Numbered from the stretch's first letter, positions 44,720-53,132 are shown. The stretch: DNA of 64,000 nt from Rhizobium sp. BK196 (GCF_014193255.1 NZ_JACHZB010000002.1:1-64000), one strand, 5' to 3'. The notes: generated by a model from the sequence alone, not told the origin. Numbers and translations are program-made.

Positions 44720-45061
44720 TTTCGATCTTTACGTCACCGCTCAATCGCACAGAGGATGTGCTCTGGCGGAGAACCAAGAAGGGGCTTTAGGATCGGTCGA
44801 GGAAGCCGCCGCACTGGAGAAATAGGTCGCGGCGCGCCGGTCTGCATGGTGCGACGATGTTCCGAAATACCACAATAGTCGGCCTGAAATGCAGCTTTCA
44901 TAAATCATGATAGCAGCAAACACCGGTCGAGACCGTAATATTTGATGAAAATCTTAATCCAGGGTAGCAAAAGCGCTTCCCGTTGCGCGTCATTCCCTCT
45001 AACATCCGGCAATCGGTCGAGGCGCCCTTGAGCGTGTCGGCTTTTGAAGGTGAGAACCCTG
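44720..45061. other. non-coding stretch before BTAD regulator
   Basis: 342 bases. All frames are short. The half near 44850-44990 is relatively AT-rich and probably holds the regulator promoter, but no clear -35/-10 pair can be assigned. Confidence 0.4.
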
Positions 45062-47017
45062 ATGGACGGGTCAGCCGGGGAAGTGAAAGCGAACAGATTA
45101 TGTCTGCTCGGCAGGCCGCGATTGATGGCCGCCGGGAGCGAGCTTCCATTGCCCGAAAAGTCCTATTTCCTGCTGGCGATGTTAGCGCTGTCGCAGGAAC
45201 CGCTGGTTGATCGCGAAACCATTCGATGCCAGCTCTGGCAATCCGAACTTCCCGAAAAACGGGCCGGCAGCCTTCGCCAGCTTCTGTCGCGCATCGAACA
45301 GAGCATTCCCGCAAGCCTGCCGCCCTTGCTCGTTGCCACGCGCACCCATCTCGGCCTTGCGCCCGGCTGGGAGGTCGACCTCACGATCCTCAAGCAGAAG
45401 GATGTGCTGGGGCCGGATGAAAGCAACGTCCTGCTCGGAGAATTGCTCGAAAGCGTCAAATCTCCAACCCAGGGCGCCGAAGACTGGCTGACCTTCGAGC
45501 GCCAGCGGATTGACGAAGCGCGCTCGGCCCATCTTGTCCGCCTGTTGGAACGTGACGACGAGCGCCCGGATGAGGAACAAATCGCCTTTGCCAGGCGCCT
45601 GATCGAGCTCGACCCCGCCAATGAGATCGCCTGCCGGGCGCTGATGCGCGCCCATACGCGCATGAACGACCTGCCGTCGGCGCGTCAAGCCTATCTGAAA
45701 TGCCGCAGCCAGCTCAGGGAAGATTTCGATATCGAACCGGACGAGGTAACGACGGCCCTTGCCCGCGAACTCGGCATCCTGGCTGCCGCACAGCCGGCTG
45801 CGCCGGAACGTCGGCCTGCGGTGTCGGAACTGCTGATCGATCCGGCCGGACAGCCGCGCATCGTCATCCTGCCGCCCGAAAGCATCTTCACCGATCCGCT
45901 GATGGAGCGCGTCGGGCGCGCGCTGCTCGAAGATGTCACGATCGGCCTCAGCCAGCAGCGCGGCTTTAAGGTGATTGCCGCTCATACGAGCCTGGAAATG
46001 ATAAGCCGCGCGCTCGACCCGACCCTTGCGACCGTCGGCCCGCTCGACCTCTGCTTCGACTATGCCGTCTATGTGACGATCCAGGGCCGCGACGAGGACG
46101 TCTATGCAACCTGCCGACTGACGCGCACAGCGACTTCCGAAGTGCTCTGGGCGGTCGAAATTCCCTTCGCGATGCAGAAGATCAGCGAAGCCTTCAGCCA
46201 GTTGACCCGGCGCATCGTCATGACGCTCGCCGATACGATCGAACGCACTGAACTGGCGACGCCGCTCGGCGAGGTGCCGGCCTCCGCCTATCGGCTCTAT
46301 CTCGAAGGCAAGCGGCTGATTTCCCATACCGACCTCCAGCACCTGCGCCAGGCGCGCAAATGGTTCAAGTCGTCGCTCAGCCGCTATGAACATTTTTCTC
46401 CCGCCCATGCCGGCATGTCTCGCGCACTCGGCATGGAATGGCTGATCCGAGGCATGCATGAGCGCGACCTGCTGGACGAAGCCTATAGTGCTGCAAGAAT
46501 GGCACGAGAGACCGATCCCAACAGTGGCCGGGCCTATCGCGAGCTCGGCTTCGTCGCGCTCTACCGCCGCCGGTTCGAAGAAAGTCTCGATGCCTTCCAG
46601 CAGGCTCAGGATCTCAATCCCAACGATGCCGACATCCTGGCAGATTTTTCCGACGCGCTTTCCCATGACGGCGATTTTGACCGGGCCCTCGAGCTCAGCC
46701 GCGCTGCCTTCAAGCTCAATCCGCTGCCGCCGGACTATTATTACTGGAACCTCGGCGGCATCCATTTCATGCGCGAAGAATATGAAAAGGCGATCGATGC
46801 GCTGGAGCCGGTAAAGTCAAAACAGGCGACAGCGCGCCTGCTCGCAGCCGCCCATGCCATGGCGGGTGATGCCACGAAAGCCAGGAACTACGCTCGGGTC
46901 GTTCTGGAAAATTTCCCGGATTTCCGCAGCGAAGAGATCCGTCACTTCGTCCCTGATCGCGATCCGGCCTTCACCGATCCGTTGATAAAAGGCCTGCAAC
47001 TCGCCGGTCTTCCCTGA
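45062..47017 (+). CDS. BTAD-domain transcriptional regulator with TPR repeats
   Basis: About 651 residues from the ATG (MDGSAGEVKANRLCLLGRPR); GTG or TTG 4-6 codons upstream are alternatives. The N-terminal winged-helix-like part (PEKSYFLLAMLALSQEPLVD, AGSLRQLLSRIEQS) is followed by a bacterial transcriptional activation domain (ARRLIELDPANEIACRALMR, then LPSARQAYLKCRSQLREDFD). A central module resembling the TolB-like part of class III cyclases follows (IFTDPLMERVGRALLEDVTI). TPR repeats fill the C-terminal third (AYRELGFVALYRRRFEESLD, DADILADFSDALSHDGDFDR). Rare outside SARP-type activators of actinomycetes. It sits directly upstream of the peptide/YcaO/TfuA genes and probably controls them. 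Confidence 0.8.
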   Translation: MDGSAGEVKANRLCLLGRPRLMAAGSELPLPEKSYFLLAMLALSQEPLVDRETIRCQLWQSELPEKRAGSLRQLLSRIEQSIPASLPPLLVATRTHLGLAPGWEVDLTILKQKDVLGPDESNVLLGELLESVKSPTQGAEDWLTFERQRIDEARSAHLVRLLERDDERPDEEQIAFARRLIELDPANEIACRALMRAHTRMNDLPSARQAYLKCRSQLREDFDIEPDEVTTALARELGILAAAQPAAPERRPAVSELLIDPAGQPRIVILPPESIFTDPLMERVGRALLEDVTIGLSQQRGFKVIAAHTSLEMISRALDPTLATVGPLDLCFDYAVYVTIQGRDEDVYATCRLTRTATSEVLWAVEIPFAMQKISEAFSQLTRRIVMTLADTIERTELATPLGEVPASAYRLYLEGKRLISHTDLQHLRQARKWFKSSLSRYEHFSPAHAGMSRALGMEWLIRGMHERDLLDEAYSAARMARETDPNSGRAYRELGFVALYRRRFEESLDAFQQAQDLNPNDADILADFSDALSHDGDFDRALELSRAAFKLNPLPPDYYYWNLGGIHFMREEYEKAIDALEPVKSKQATARLLAAAHAMAGDATKARNYARVVLENFPDFRSEEIRHFVPDRDPAFTDPLIKGLQLAGLP

Positions 47018-47119
47018 TACACGGCCTTTTAACGAAGCCTGTAACGCTTAAATGACGCAGGCAATGTTCTTTTCGAATGGTTAACGGCGGTCAGCCGCCC
47101 TACCATTTGGAGAGAGATC

Positions 47120-47263
47120 ATGAAAACCGTTGAAACCAACGCTGCAATCCAGGCCCCCGCGCTCCGTTTCTCCGCTGCCGCCAAGGCTGCCGTCAAGCAG
47201 GACGAACTGGCCGTTTCGGCAAATGGCCTTGAAAGCCTGACGCATGCACTAAGGTTCCGCTAA
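47120..47263 (+). CDS. 47-residue candidate precursor peptide
   Basis: The ATG follows GGAGAGAGATC, a strong ribosome site. The peptide runs MKTVETNAAIQAPALRFSAA (1-20), AKAAVKQDELAVSANGLESL (21-40), THALRFR (41-47). It has no Cys and carries the tetrapeptide ALRF twice (14-17 and 43-46). The stop is 13 bases before the YcaO start. Size and position fit a leader-plus-core substrate of the YcaO/TfuA pair (the trifolitoxin precursor TfxA is of similar length, though not similar in sequence). Conserved-gene status was not checked; it is called from ribosome site, composition and context. Confidence 0.6.
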   Translation: MKTVETNAAIQAPALRFSAAAKAAVKQDELAVSANGLESLTHALRFR

Positions 47264-47276
47264 GGAATCGATCAGC

Positions 47277-48539
47277 ATGTCTGCCTTGGCCGCCCTTAAA
47301 ACGCTTGCCGCTGACCTCAAAAGATCGTCGGCAGGCGTCAACAGCTATCACGACCGATCGATGACCCCGGGGCAGACTTTTGCGGCGATCAAACCGCATC
47401 TGCGCGAAATCGGCATCACTCGCGTCGGCCTGTTGACCGGCCTCGACGTGCTGAACATCCCGGTTGCCTTCGCCACAAGGCCGAACAGCCACACGCTGTC
47501 GGTTTTCCAGGGCAAAGGCATCGACAAGGAAGCTGCGATGACCTCTGCGGCCATGGAGGCGATCGAGACTCGTATCGCTGAAATTGCGCCCGCAGATCTG
47601 AGGCTTGCCAGCCTCGACAACATGAAGGCGGAACGGACCGCCATGATCGACCTCGACAGCGTGGCGCGTTGTGCGCCGGACGAGATCGGCGATGGCCAAA
47701 TCCCCTGGTGCTCTGGCTTCGATCTTCTTTCGGGCAGCACAGCCTTCGTGCCTTGGTGGCTAGTCGGCCTCGACCATCGCGGCGAGCGTCCCCCTGGCTT
47801 CGAGCAGTCGAGCGACGGGCTAGCGTCTGGTAATACGCCTGCCGAAGCCGTGTTGCACGGGCTCTGCGAACTCGTCGAGCGCGACGCGTGGGCGCTGACC
47901 CAGCTCAAATCCCCCGAACAGCTCAAGCAGAAACGCATCGATCCGCGCGCCTTCGGCGATGCCGTAATCGATGTCTTGGTCGATCGCATCCGCCAGGCCG
48001 GCATGCGCCTGCTACTGATCGACATGACCACAGATATCGGTGTCCCGGCTTTTCTTGCCGTCATCATTCCCGGCAATCTCTCGGACCGCGTCGATGCGCG
48101 CTGGGCGCAGGTCTGTGGCGGCTGCGGCTGCCATCCTGATCCGGTGCGCGCAGCTCTTCGCGCCATCACCGAAGCCGCCCAGAGCCGGTTGACGGCGATT
48201 GCCGGCAGCCGCGACGATTTCTCGCCGAAGATCTATCAGCGGATCGATCGCAGCGCCGGCATGCGCCAGGTCGTCGATCTCTGCAACAATGATGCGGTGC
48301 TGAAACCTTTCCCCATGCGCCGGCAGCGTCCCACAACGATCCAGGATACGATCCGCCACATTGCGGGCCGTCTGAGGGTTGCAGGCATTACCCAGATCAT
48401 CGCCGTGCCATTATCACATCCCACCCTTCCGGTTTCCGTCGTGCGCGTTATCGTGCCGGGCCTTGAGGTCGATATCAGCGGCCAATACATCCAGCTCGGC
48501 CTGCGCGCCGTCAACGTCATCAGGGAGGCCGCGGCATGA
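47277..48539 (+). CDS. YcaO-domain ATP-dependent peptide-modifying enzyme
   Basis: 420 residues. YcaO hallmarks: GKGIDKEAAMTSAAMEAIET (E94 and E97 for ATP/Mg), then NTPAEAVLHGLCELVERDA (186-204, the second ATP-binding Glu/Arg cluster). There is also GIPAF-type FLAVIIPGN and a C-terminal VSVVRVIVPGLEVDI. The C-terminus lacks the Pro-rich PxPxP tail of azoline-forming YcaOs. Family members phosphorylate a backbone amide oxygen so that a nucleophile (Cys/Ser/Thr side chain or sulfide) can replace it. With TfuA as partner, thioamide formation is the best supported prediction. It overlaps tfuA by 4 bases. Confidence 0.86.
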   Translation: MSALAALKTLAADLKRSSAGVNSYHDRSMTPGQTFAAIKPHLREIGITRVGLLTGLDVLNIPVAFATRPNSHTLSVFQGKGIDKEAAMTSAAMEAIETRIAEIAPADLRLASLDNMKAERTAMIDLDSVARCAPDEIGDGQIPWCSGFDLLSGSTAFVPWWLVGLDHRGERPPGFEQSSDGLASGNTPAEAVLHGLCELVERDAWALTQLKSPEQLKQKRIDPRAFGDAVIDVLVDRIRQAGMRLLLIDMTTDIGVPAFLAVIIPGNLSDRVDARWAQVCGGCGCHPDPVRAALRAITEAAQSRLTAIAGSRDDFSPKIYQRIDRSAGMRQVVDLCNNDAVLKPFPMRRQRPTTIQDTIRHIAGRLRVAGITQIIAVPLSHPTLPVSVVRVIVPGLEVDISGQYIQLGLRAVNVIREAAA

Positions 48540-49282
48540 AGATCCTCTTCGTCGGTCCGAGCCTCGCAAGCGAGATCGCGGAAGCGCGTAAGCAGCATCC
48601 CGATATCGCTTTCCGCCCGCCTGCCGCCTGCGGCGATATTCTGACCGCTGTGCAGGAAGGAGCGACCGCAATCGGTCTGATCGACGGCTATTTCGGCGAT
48701 CTGCCATCCGTCTGGCACAAGGAAATCCTCTTTGCGCTGGAAAGGGGCGTTGCCGTTGCCGGTGGCTCCAGCATGGGGGCGCTGCGCGCCGCCGAATGCT
48801 CCGCCTTCGGCATGGTTGGCATCGGCTCGATCTTCGACGACTACGAATCCGGCAATCTCATCGATGACGAGGCAGTGGCGCTCGTCCATGCGCCGCAGGA
48901 GCTCGGCTGGCTGCCGCTTTCGGTTCCCTGGGTCGATTTCGAGCCGACGATCGAAAGCCTCTATGCCAAGGGTGACATTACCGTCAGCGAGCGTAAGAAG
49001 CTGCTGCTTGCTGGGCGCTTCCTGCATTTCTCCGAACGAACTTATGCCAAGGTGGTCGAAGCATCCAACTTTGCTCGTAAACCGCGACGCGACCAGATTT
49101 TGACTGCGATCCGCGCCAATCGCGTCGAACGCAAACGCGCCGACGCGAGGCTCGTGCTGGAATGGCTGCAAAAGGGAGAGTTTACGTCAGCAAAGCGTGA
49201 CTGGAGCTTTGCCGCAACCTCGCATTTCGAGCTACTGCAGGCCGAAGTCACGCAGCAGATGCAGCCTGTAACGCTCGAATAA
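48536..49282 (+). CDS. tfuA: TfuA-like protein, YcaO partner
   Basis: 248 residues. The TfuA core is clear: LFVGPSLASEIAEARKQHPD, PPAACGDILTAVQEGATAIG, LIDGYFGDLPSVWHKEILFA, then GGSSMGALRAAEC (77-88) and GMVGIGSIFDDYESG. TfuA was named from the trifolitoxin operon of R. leguminosarum. With YcaO, TfuA proteins are known to support backbone thioamidation (for example of methyl-coenzyme M reductase in archaea), probably by delivering sulfide. No protease, dehydrogenase or exporter gene is adjacent. Confidence 0.87.
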   Translation: MKILFVGPSLASEIAEARKQHPDIAFRPPAACGDILTAVQEGATAIGLIDGYFGDLPSVWHKEILFALERGVAVAGGSSMGALRAAECSAFGMVGIGSIFDDYESGNLIDDEAVALVHAPQELGWLPLSVPWVDFEPTIESLYAKGDITVSERKKLLLAGRFLHFSERTYAKVVEASNFARKPRRDQILTAIRANRVERKRADARLVLEWLQKGEFTSAKRDWSFAATSHFELLQAEVTQQMQPVTLE

Positions 49283-49340
49283 CGGTTCCAAGCCCAAGGT
49301 ATCCTGCATGGGGATATGACTGTTGTCGAGGGCGGGAACA

Positions 49341-49607
49341 ATGTTCGAAAAAAAGGACCAGGGTACAGGCAGAGAATACGCAAGACTCTTCCGGCTGCTG
49401 TCGGCAGCCAAGGACGAGGCTGAAAAACTTCAGCTGCGCAACCTCATGCACCTGACAAACATGGCGCTGCTGCAGGTCGTCATCGATTGGGACGGCATCG
49501 ATCCGGATAGGGAGCTCGATGCGAACCTCGAAAAACTCGTCGGCAGTAAAGCCAAGATCGCAATGAAGGACGCTGGCGAAAATCTGATCGTGATCGATCG
49601 CCATTAG
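49341..49607 (+). CDS. 88-residue hypothetical protein downstream of tfuA
   Basis: From the ATG (MFEKKDQGTGREYARLFRLL) after GAGGGCGGGAACA. Largely helical and charged: SAAKDEAEKLQLRNLMHLTN, then MALLQVVIDWDGIDPDRELD. No signal peptide, no Cys and no family recognised. It follows tfuA by 58 bases on the same strand, so it may be part of the same transcript. Confidence 0.6.
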   Translation: MFEKKDQGTGREYARLFRLLSAAKDEAEKLQLRNLMHLTNMALLQVVIDWDGIDPDRELDANLEKLVGSKAKIAMKDAGENLIVIDRH

Positions 49608-49653
49608 CCCTGCTGCAGGGTGCGACTGAGCGCTAGAAAATCAGGCCGACGCG

Positions 49654-50061
49654 TTATTCCGCAGCGTCGACTTCACTCTGCTCTGTACTGGCAATCGCCT
49701 GGACGAGCTTGAGGATTTTCTTACGAAGCTGCTCGTTCTTGATTGAGAAAAAGGCAGCGTTGAGCTGGACGCCTTCACGCGAAATGACGAATTCTTCGCT
49801 CGGAGCGGGATTATCGTTTGCGTTGGCGGCAGGCGCAGTCAGATCGTCGAAGAAGGTTCTGACATCGACGTTCAGCGCGCCGGCGATTTCGACGAGCATG
49901 CTGGCAGAGACGCGATTAGAGCCCTTTTCGTATTTCTGGATCTGCTGGAAGGTCACGCCAACACGATCGCCCAGTTCCGTCTGAGAAACCTTTCTCAGCA
50001 GTCGCTGTATACGGATCGTCTTGCCGACGTGAACGTCCACGGAATGCGGTTCTTCTTTCAT
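49654..50061 (-). CDS. XRE-family HTH regulator
   Basis: 135 residues. The N-terminal Cro/CI-type HTH is VGKTIRIQRLLRKVSQTELG, then DRVGVTFQQIQKYEKGSNRV with SASMLVEIAGALNV. The C-terminal half has a low-complexity linker (PAANANDNPAPSEE) and a helical tail. This is the frequent rhizobial short XRE type (related to SinR/PraR-like regulators). Convergent with the 88-residue gene; it could control the adjacent peptide locus or act elsewhere. Confidence 0.85.
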   Translation of the reverse strand: MKEEPHSVDVHVGKTIRIQRLLRKVSQTELGDRVGVTFQQIQKYEKGSNRVSASMLVEIAGALNVDVRTFFDDLTAPAANANDNPAPSEEFVISREGVQLNAAFFSIKNEQLRKKILKLVQAIASTEQSEVDAAE

Positions 50062-50278
50062 TTGATATTCCCTCCTGCGAAAACCGGACCAACAACTTAC
50101 ACGCCCGGCAACAACAACTTTTAGCCGAGTTAGTTCAACCTAGCAATTGTTTGGATGTAGTTTAGGTGGTCAAAACATCGCGGCATCCGAGAGCCCGTGC
50201 CGATTGCACGTGGTGACAGATCGCTTCAAGCGAGAATCCGGCAGAATTGAACCTTAAAAGCGCGAGCCTGGGCTAAAG

Positions 50279-51103
50279 TCAGAGCTTCCACAGACGCTGT
50301 GCGTTGCCGTGAAGGAGCCTCGAACGCTCTGTTTCCGCAGTCCCCGACAGCACCGCCTGGGTGGCTGCGACCCAGGTCGAAAGGCCGTCCGCCAGCGTGC
50401 AGACGGGCCAGTCGCTGCCCCAGACCACGCGGTCCCAGCCGAAGCTTGATACGACGTGCTCGATATAGGGCCGCAGATTTTCCGCCGTCCAGCTTTCCGG
50501 ATCGGCATTGGTGACGATACCGGAAATCTTGGCGACCACATTGGGCCGGCGCGCGATTTCGGCAATACCGCGGCTCCAGGGCTCGAAGGCGTTCGACTTG
50601 ATATCCGGGTTGCCGCAATGATCGAGCACGAACTGCACGTCGGGTGCGGCGTCAGCGAGCCCCACGACCTTGCCGACCTGATGCGGCAGCGTGCAGAGGT
50701 CGAAGGTCAGGCCGGTTCCGGAGAGCCTTCTGATATTCTCGCGGAAAAGCGCGCCTTCGGAGACATCATCAGGCACCACATGGAGCACGCGCCGGAAGCC
50801 CTTGACGAAGGGATCAGCCTCTTGGCGTTCCAGATAGCTGGCAAAGCCATCTTCTTCCGGCCGGCAGGAGACGATCGCGCCAGCCACCAGATCGCCGAGG
50901 CGGCGGATATAATCGGTCTCGGCCTGCATGTCGACCGGATCGACATCCACCTCCATATGCAGCACCTTGGTGATGCCGCAGCGTTTGGCTTCGGTCGCAT
51001 AGGTCTCGTAGAGAAAATCGCGGTCGAGGGCTTGCACGTCGGCAAGCCAGGGATAATTCAGCGCCGACCGGTCGATGACATGCAGATGGGTGTCTATGAA
51101 CAC
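50279..51103 (-). CDS. amidohydrolase-2 family lactonase (L-fuconolactonase type)
   Basis: 274 residues from a GTG (MFIDTHLHVIDRSALNYPWL) with TGGAGGAGAAGAGC upstream; a TTG five codons earlier is less likely. FIDTHLHV (HxH metal site), MEVDVDPVD, FDLCTLPHQVGKVVGLADAA, QFVLDHCGNPDI and RVVWGSDWPVCTL (metal Asp) match COG3618 lactonases, which hydrolyse L-fucono- or related lactones. The neighbouring fuconate dehydratase and 2-keto-3-deoxy-fuconate dehydrogenase support this. Confidence 0.84.
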   Translation of the reverse strand: MFIDTHLHVIDRSALNYPWLADVQALDRDFLYETYATEAKRCGITKVLHMEVDVDPVDMQAETDYIRRLGDLVAGAIVSCRPEEDGFASYLERQEADPFVKGFRRVLHVVPDDVSEGALFRENIRRLSGTGLTFDLCTLPHQVGKVVGLADAAPDVQFVLDHCGNPDIKSNAFEPWSRGIAEIARRPNVVAKISGIVTNADPESWTAENLRPYIEHVVSSFGWDRVVWGSDWPVCTLADGLSTWVAATQAVLSGTAETERSRLLHGNAQRLWKL

Positions 51104-51180
51104 GCTCTTCTCCTCCAAAGAGTGGTTGGCGGAAACTATCGGTGGTGAATGGATTATTCAAATAGAAATTCTGGTGAATT

Positions 51181-51966
51181 TTAAGCGGGCATAGTCATCG
51201 TCGCGCCGGCGAGCTTCGAAAGCTCGGCCGCCGTATTCTGCACCATGCCGATCGCCTGCGTAATATCGGGCGCTGCCGGCGCATTGACCAGCGCGATGTA
51301 GGGGCAAGTCAGCGCTGCAATACTGCGCCCGTCCGGCCCGAGAATCGGTGCCGAGAGATTGTAAACGCCGGCTGTCTGGGCGCTTGCCATCATTTCGTAG
51401 CCGCGCTCGCGGATTTGGTTCAACCGCTTATAAAATTCCTGGCCGAGATCGGCGTCTTTGCGGCTGCGCACATGTTCCGAGATCATCATCTCGCGCTCTT
51501 CGTCGCTGCGAAAGGCGAGCAGGACGTGGCCCGAGCCGGTATCGAACAGGCTGATATGGGAACCGACGCGGATCGACAGGCCCCAATAGTCCGGCGCCTC
51601 CTGCTGGGCGATCACGACGGCGGCACCGCGGTCGAAGACGGCAAGATGGTTTGCCTGGCGCAAGCGTTGGGCGAGATCGCGCATCAGCGGCGTCGCATAG
51701 GAGGCAAGCCGGCGCACTGGCGCATGCAGCTGCGCCAAGCCGAAGAGCTTCAGGGTGAGAGAATAACGGTCGCCATCGAGCCTCGTCACGTAACCGCGCT
51801 TCACCAGACGGTCGAGCATTCGATAGAATTCATTCGGGCTGCGCTCCAGCCGCTTGGCGATTTCCGCCTGCGTCAGACCGCTATCGACGCTTGCCAGAAG
51901 TTCGAGAATATCGAGGCCCTTGTCGAGCGCCGGAGCGCGGTAGCGATCTGCCTCTTCGGTCTCCAT
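51181..51966 (-). CDS. IclR-family regulator of the fucose-type genes
   Basis: 261 residues. N-terminal winged helix: ALDKGLDILELLASVDSGLT, QAEIAKRLERSPNEFYRMLD, RLVKRGYVTRLDGDRYSLT. C-terminal effector domain: ANHLAVFDRGAAVVIAQQEA and VYNLSAPILGPDGRSIAALT. It lies between the lactonase (same strand) and the divergent dehydrogenase/dehydratase pair; a nested palindrome in the divergent gap is its likely site. Confidence 0.88.
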   Translation of the reverse strand: METEEADRYRAPALDKGLDILELLASVDSGLTQAEIAKRLERSPNEFYRMLDRLVKRGYVTRLDGDRYSLTLKLFGLAQLHAPVRRLASYATPLMRDLAQRLRQANHLAVFDRGAAVVIAQQEAPDYWGLSIRVGSHISLFDTGSGHVLLAFRSDEEREMMISEHVRSRKDADLGQEFYKRLNQIRERGYEMMASAQTAGVYNLSAPILGPDGRSIAALTCPYIALVNAPAAPDITQAIGMVQNTAAELSKLAGATMTMPA

Positions 51967-52050
51967 TCTTCCCTCCTGTGAATATCATTCTGCATATACG
52001 CAGGCGGGCAGACGGAAAAGAAAAAGTTCGCGCTTGACCACAAGACAATC

Positions 52051-52075
52051 GTCTGTTTGTCTATAAACAGACAAA
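52051..52075. promoter_or_regulatory. nested palindrome, putative IclR operator
   Basis: Two overlapping inverted repeats in one segment: GTCTGTTT-GTCTAT-AAACAGAC (52051-52072) and TTTGTCT-ATAAAC-AGACAAA (52056-52075). Both have perfect arms and 6-base spacers. It lies 85 bases before the IclR start, in the divergent promoter region. Confidence 0.6.
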
Positions 52076-52185
52076 TTAAGAGTGAGGATGTCGTTCGGCG
52101 TGGGACTTGTGCCGGACGGTCGCAGTTCCCGGAAAGGCTCGCCAAGGCGAGACAAAAATAAGATAACGGGAGAGGGAGGAAGACC

Positions 52186-52284
52186 ATGCAGCGCATGGAT
52201 ATCGTGATCGTCCGCCTGGCGGGGCGTCGCCGCCTGAAAGGGCGCCCGATCGGGCGCGGCCTCCATCCCGACCGATCCTTTTGA
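52186..52284 (+). CDS. 32-codon leader-like ORF with strong ribosome site
   Basis: The ATG follows GAGGGAGGAAGACC, better than most gene starts here. It encodes MQRMDIVIVRLAGRRRLKGR-PIGRGLHPDRSF, very basic. A perfect 16-bp palindrome GCGCCCGATCGGGCGC (52242-52257) lies within it. It may be a leader peptide, or the start of a deleted first gene of the fucose operon fused to foreign sequence. No family recognised. Confidence 0.3.
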   Translation: MQRMDIVIVRLAGRRRLKGRPIGRGLHPDRSF

Positions 52285-52337
52285 GATAGAATTTCACTGC
52301 CACCGCCTGAACGCGAAAAATCCACAGAGGCCATGAC

Positions 52338-53072
52338 ATGACAAGCAATCTTTCCGCCAAGACCGTCCTCATCACCGCAGCCGGTCAGGGCATCGGCCGC
52401 GCCACCGCGCTTGCCTTCGCCGCAACCGGCGCCAAGGTGCATGCCACCGACATCAATACCGACGCGCTGGCGACCCTTGCGGCGGAGAGCAAGGTTTCGA
52501 CACACAAGCTGAACGTCCTCGATGACGATGCGGTCAAGGCGCTGGTGGCCGAAATCGGCGCCGTCGATGTGCTCTTCAACTGCGCCGGCACCGTCCATAA
52601 CGGCTCTGTGCTCGATATGAAGGATACCGATCTGGAATTTGCTTTCGATCTCAACGTCAAGGCGATGATCCGCACCATCCGTGCCGTGCTGCCGGGCATG
52701 CTGGAACGCAAGGATGGCGCAATCATCAACATGTCCTCGGTCGCCTCTAGCATCAAGGGCGTGCCAAACCGCTTCGCCTACGGCGTGACCAAGGCCGCTG
52801 TGATCGGGCTTACAAAATCGGTCGCTGCCGATTACGTGACGCAGGGCGTGCGCTGCAACTGCATCTGCCCCGGCACGGTGGAAAGCCCCTCGCTGCAGGA
52901 CCGCATGCGCGCACAGGGTGATTACGATACGGCGCGCGCAGCCTTCATCGCCCGCCAGCCGATGGGCCGCCTCGGCACGCCGGAGGAGATCGCCGATCTC
53001 GCCGTCTACCTCGCCGGTGCGACCTACACATCCGGCCAGGCCTACGCTATCGACGGCGGTTGGACGATCTGA
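52338..53072 (+). CDS. SDR oxidoreductase, 2-keto-3-deoxy-L-fuconate dehydrogenase type
   Basis: 244 residues. Rossmann TAAGQGIGRATALAFAATGA, DINTDALATLAAE, NCAGTVHNGSVLDM, catalytic Ser in NMSSVASSIKG and Y-x3-K in FAYGVTKAAVIGL. CICPGTVESPSLQDRMRAQ is the segment characteristic of the KDF-dehydrogenase/DHRS6-like branch. NAD-dependent. Paired with fuconate dehydratase 60 bases downstream, giving two consecutive steps of non-phosphorylated L-fucose breakdown. Confidence 0.85.
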   Translation: MTSNLSAKTVLITAAGQGIGRATALAFAATGAKVHATDINTDALATLAAESKVSTHKLNVLDDDAVKALVAEIGAVDVLFNCAGTVHNGSVLDMKDTDLEFAFDLNVKAMIRTIRAVLPGMLERKDGAIINMSSVASSIKGVPNRFAYGVTKAAVIGLTKSVAADYVTQGVRCNCICPGTVESPSLQDRMRAQGDYDTARAAFIARQPMGRLGTPEEIADLAVYLAGATYTSGQAYAIDGGWTI

Positions 53073-53132
53073 ACCTTCGCATCGCCGGCTTCTTCGAAGG
53101 AAGATACCGGCCCCTCAACGGGAAGAAACATC

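Noticed and set aside
45182..46765. 527-codon minus-strand frame
   Set aside because: Antisense to the BTAD/TPR regulator, whose domains are recognisable; the frame is open because of GC-rich codon bias.
52242..52257. GCGCCCGATCGGGCGC palindrome as a third partition or transcription terminator site
   Set aside because: It does not match the GTT-N4-GC-N4-AAC pattern and has no T run, so neither role is supported.
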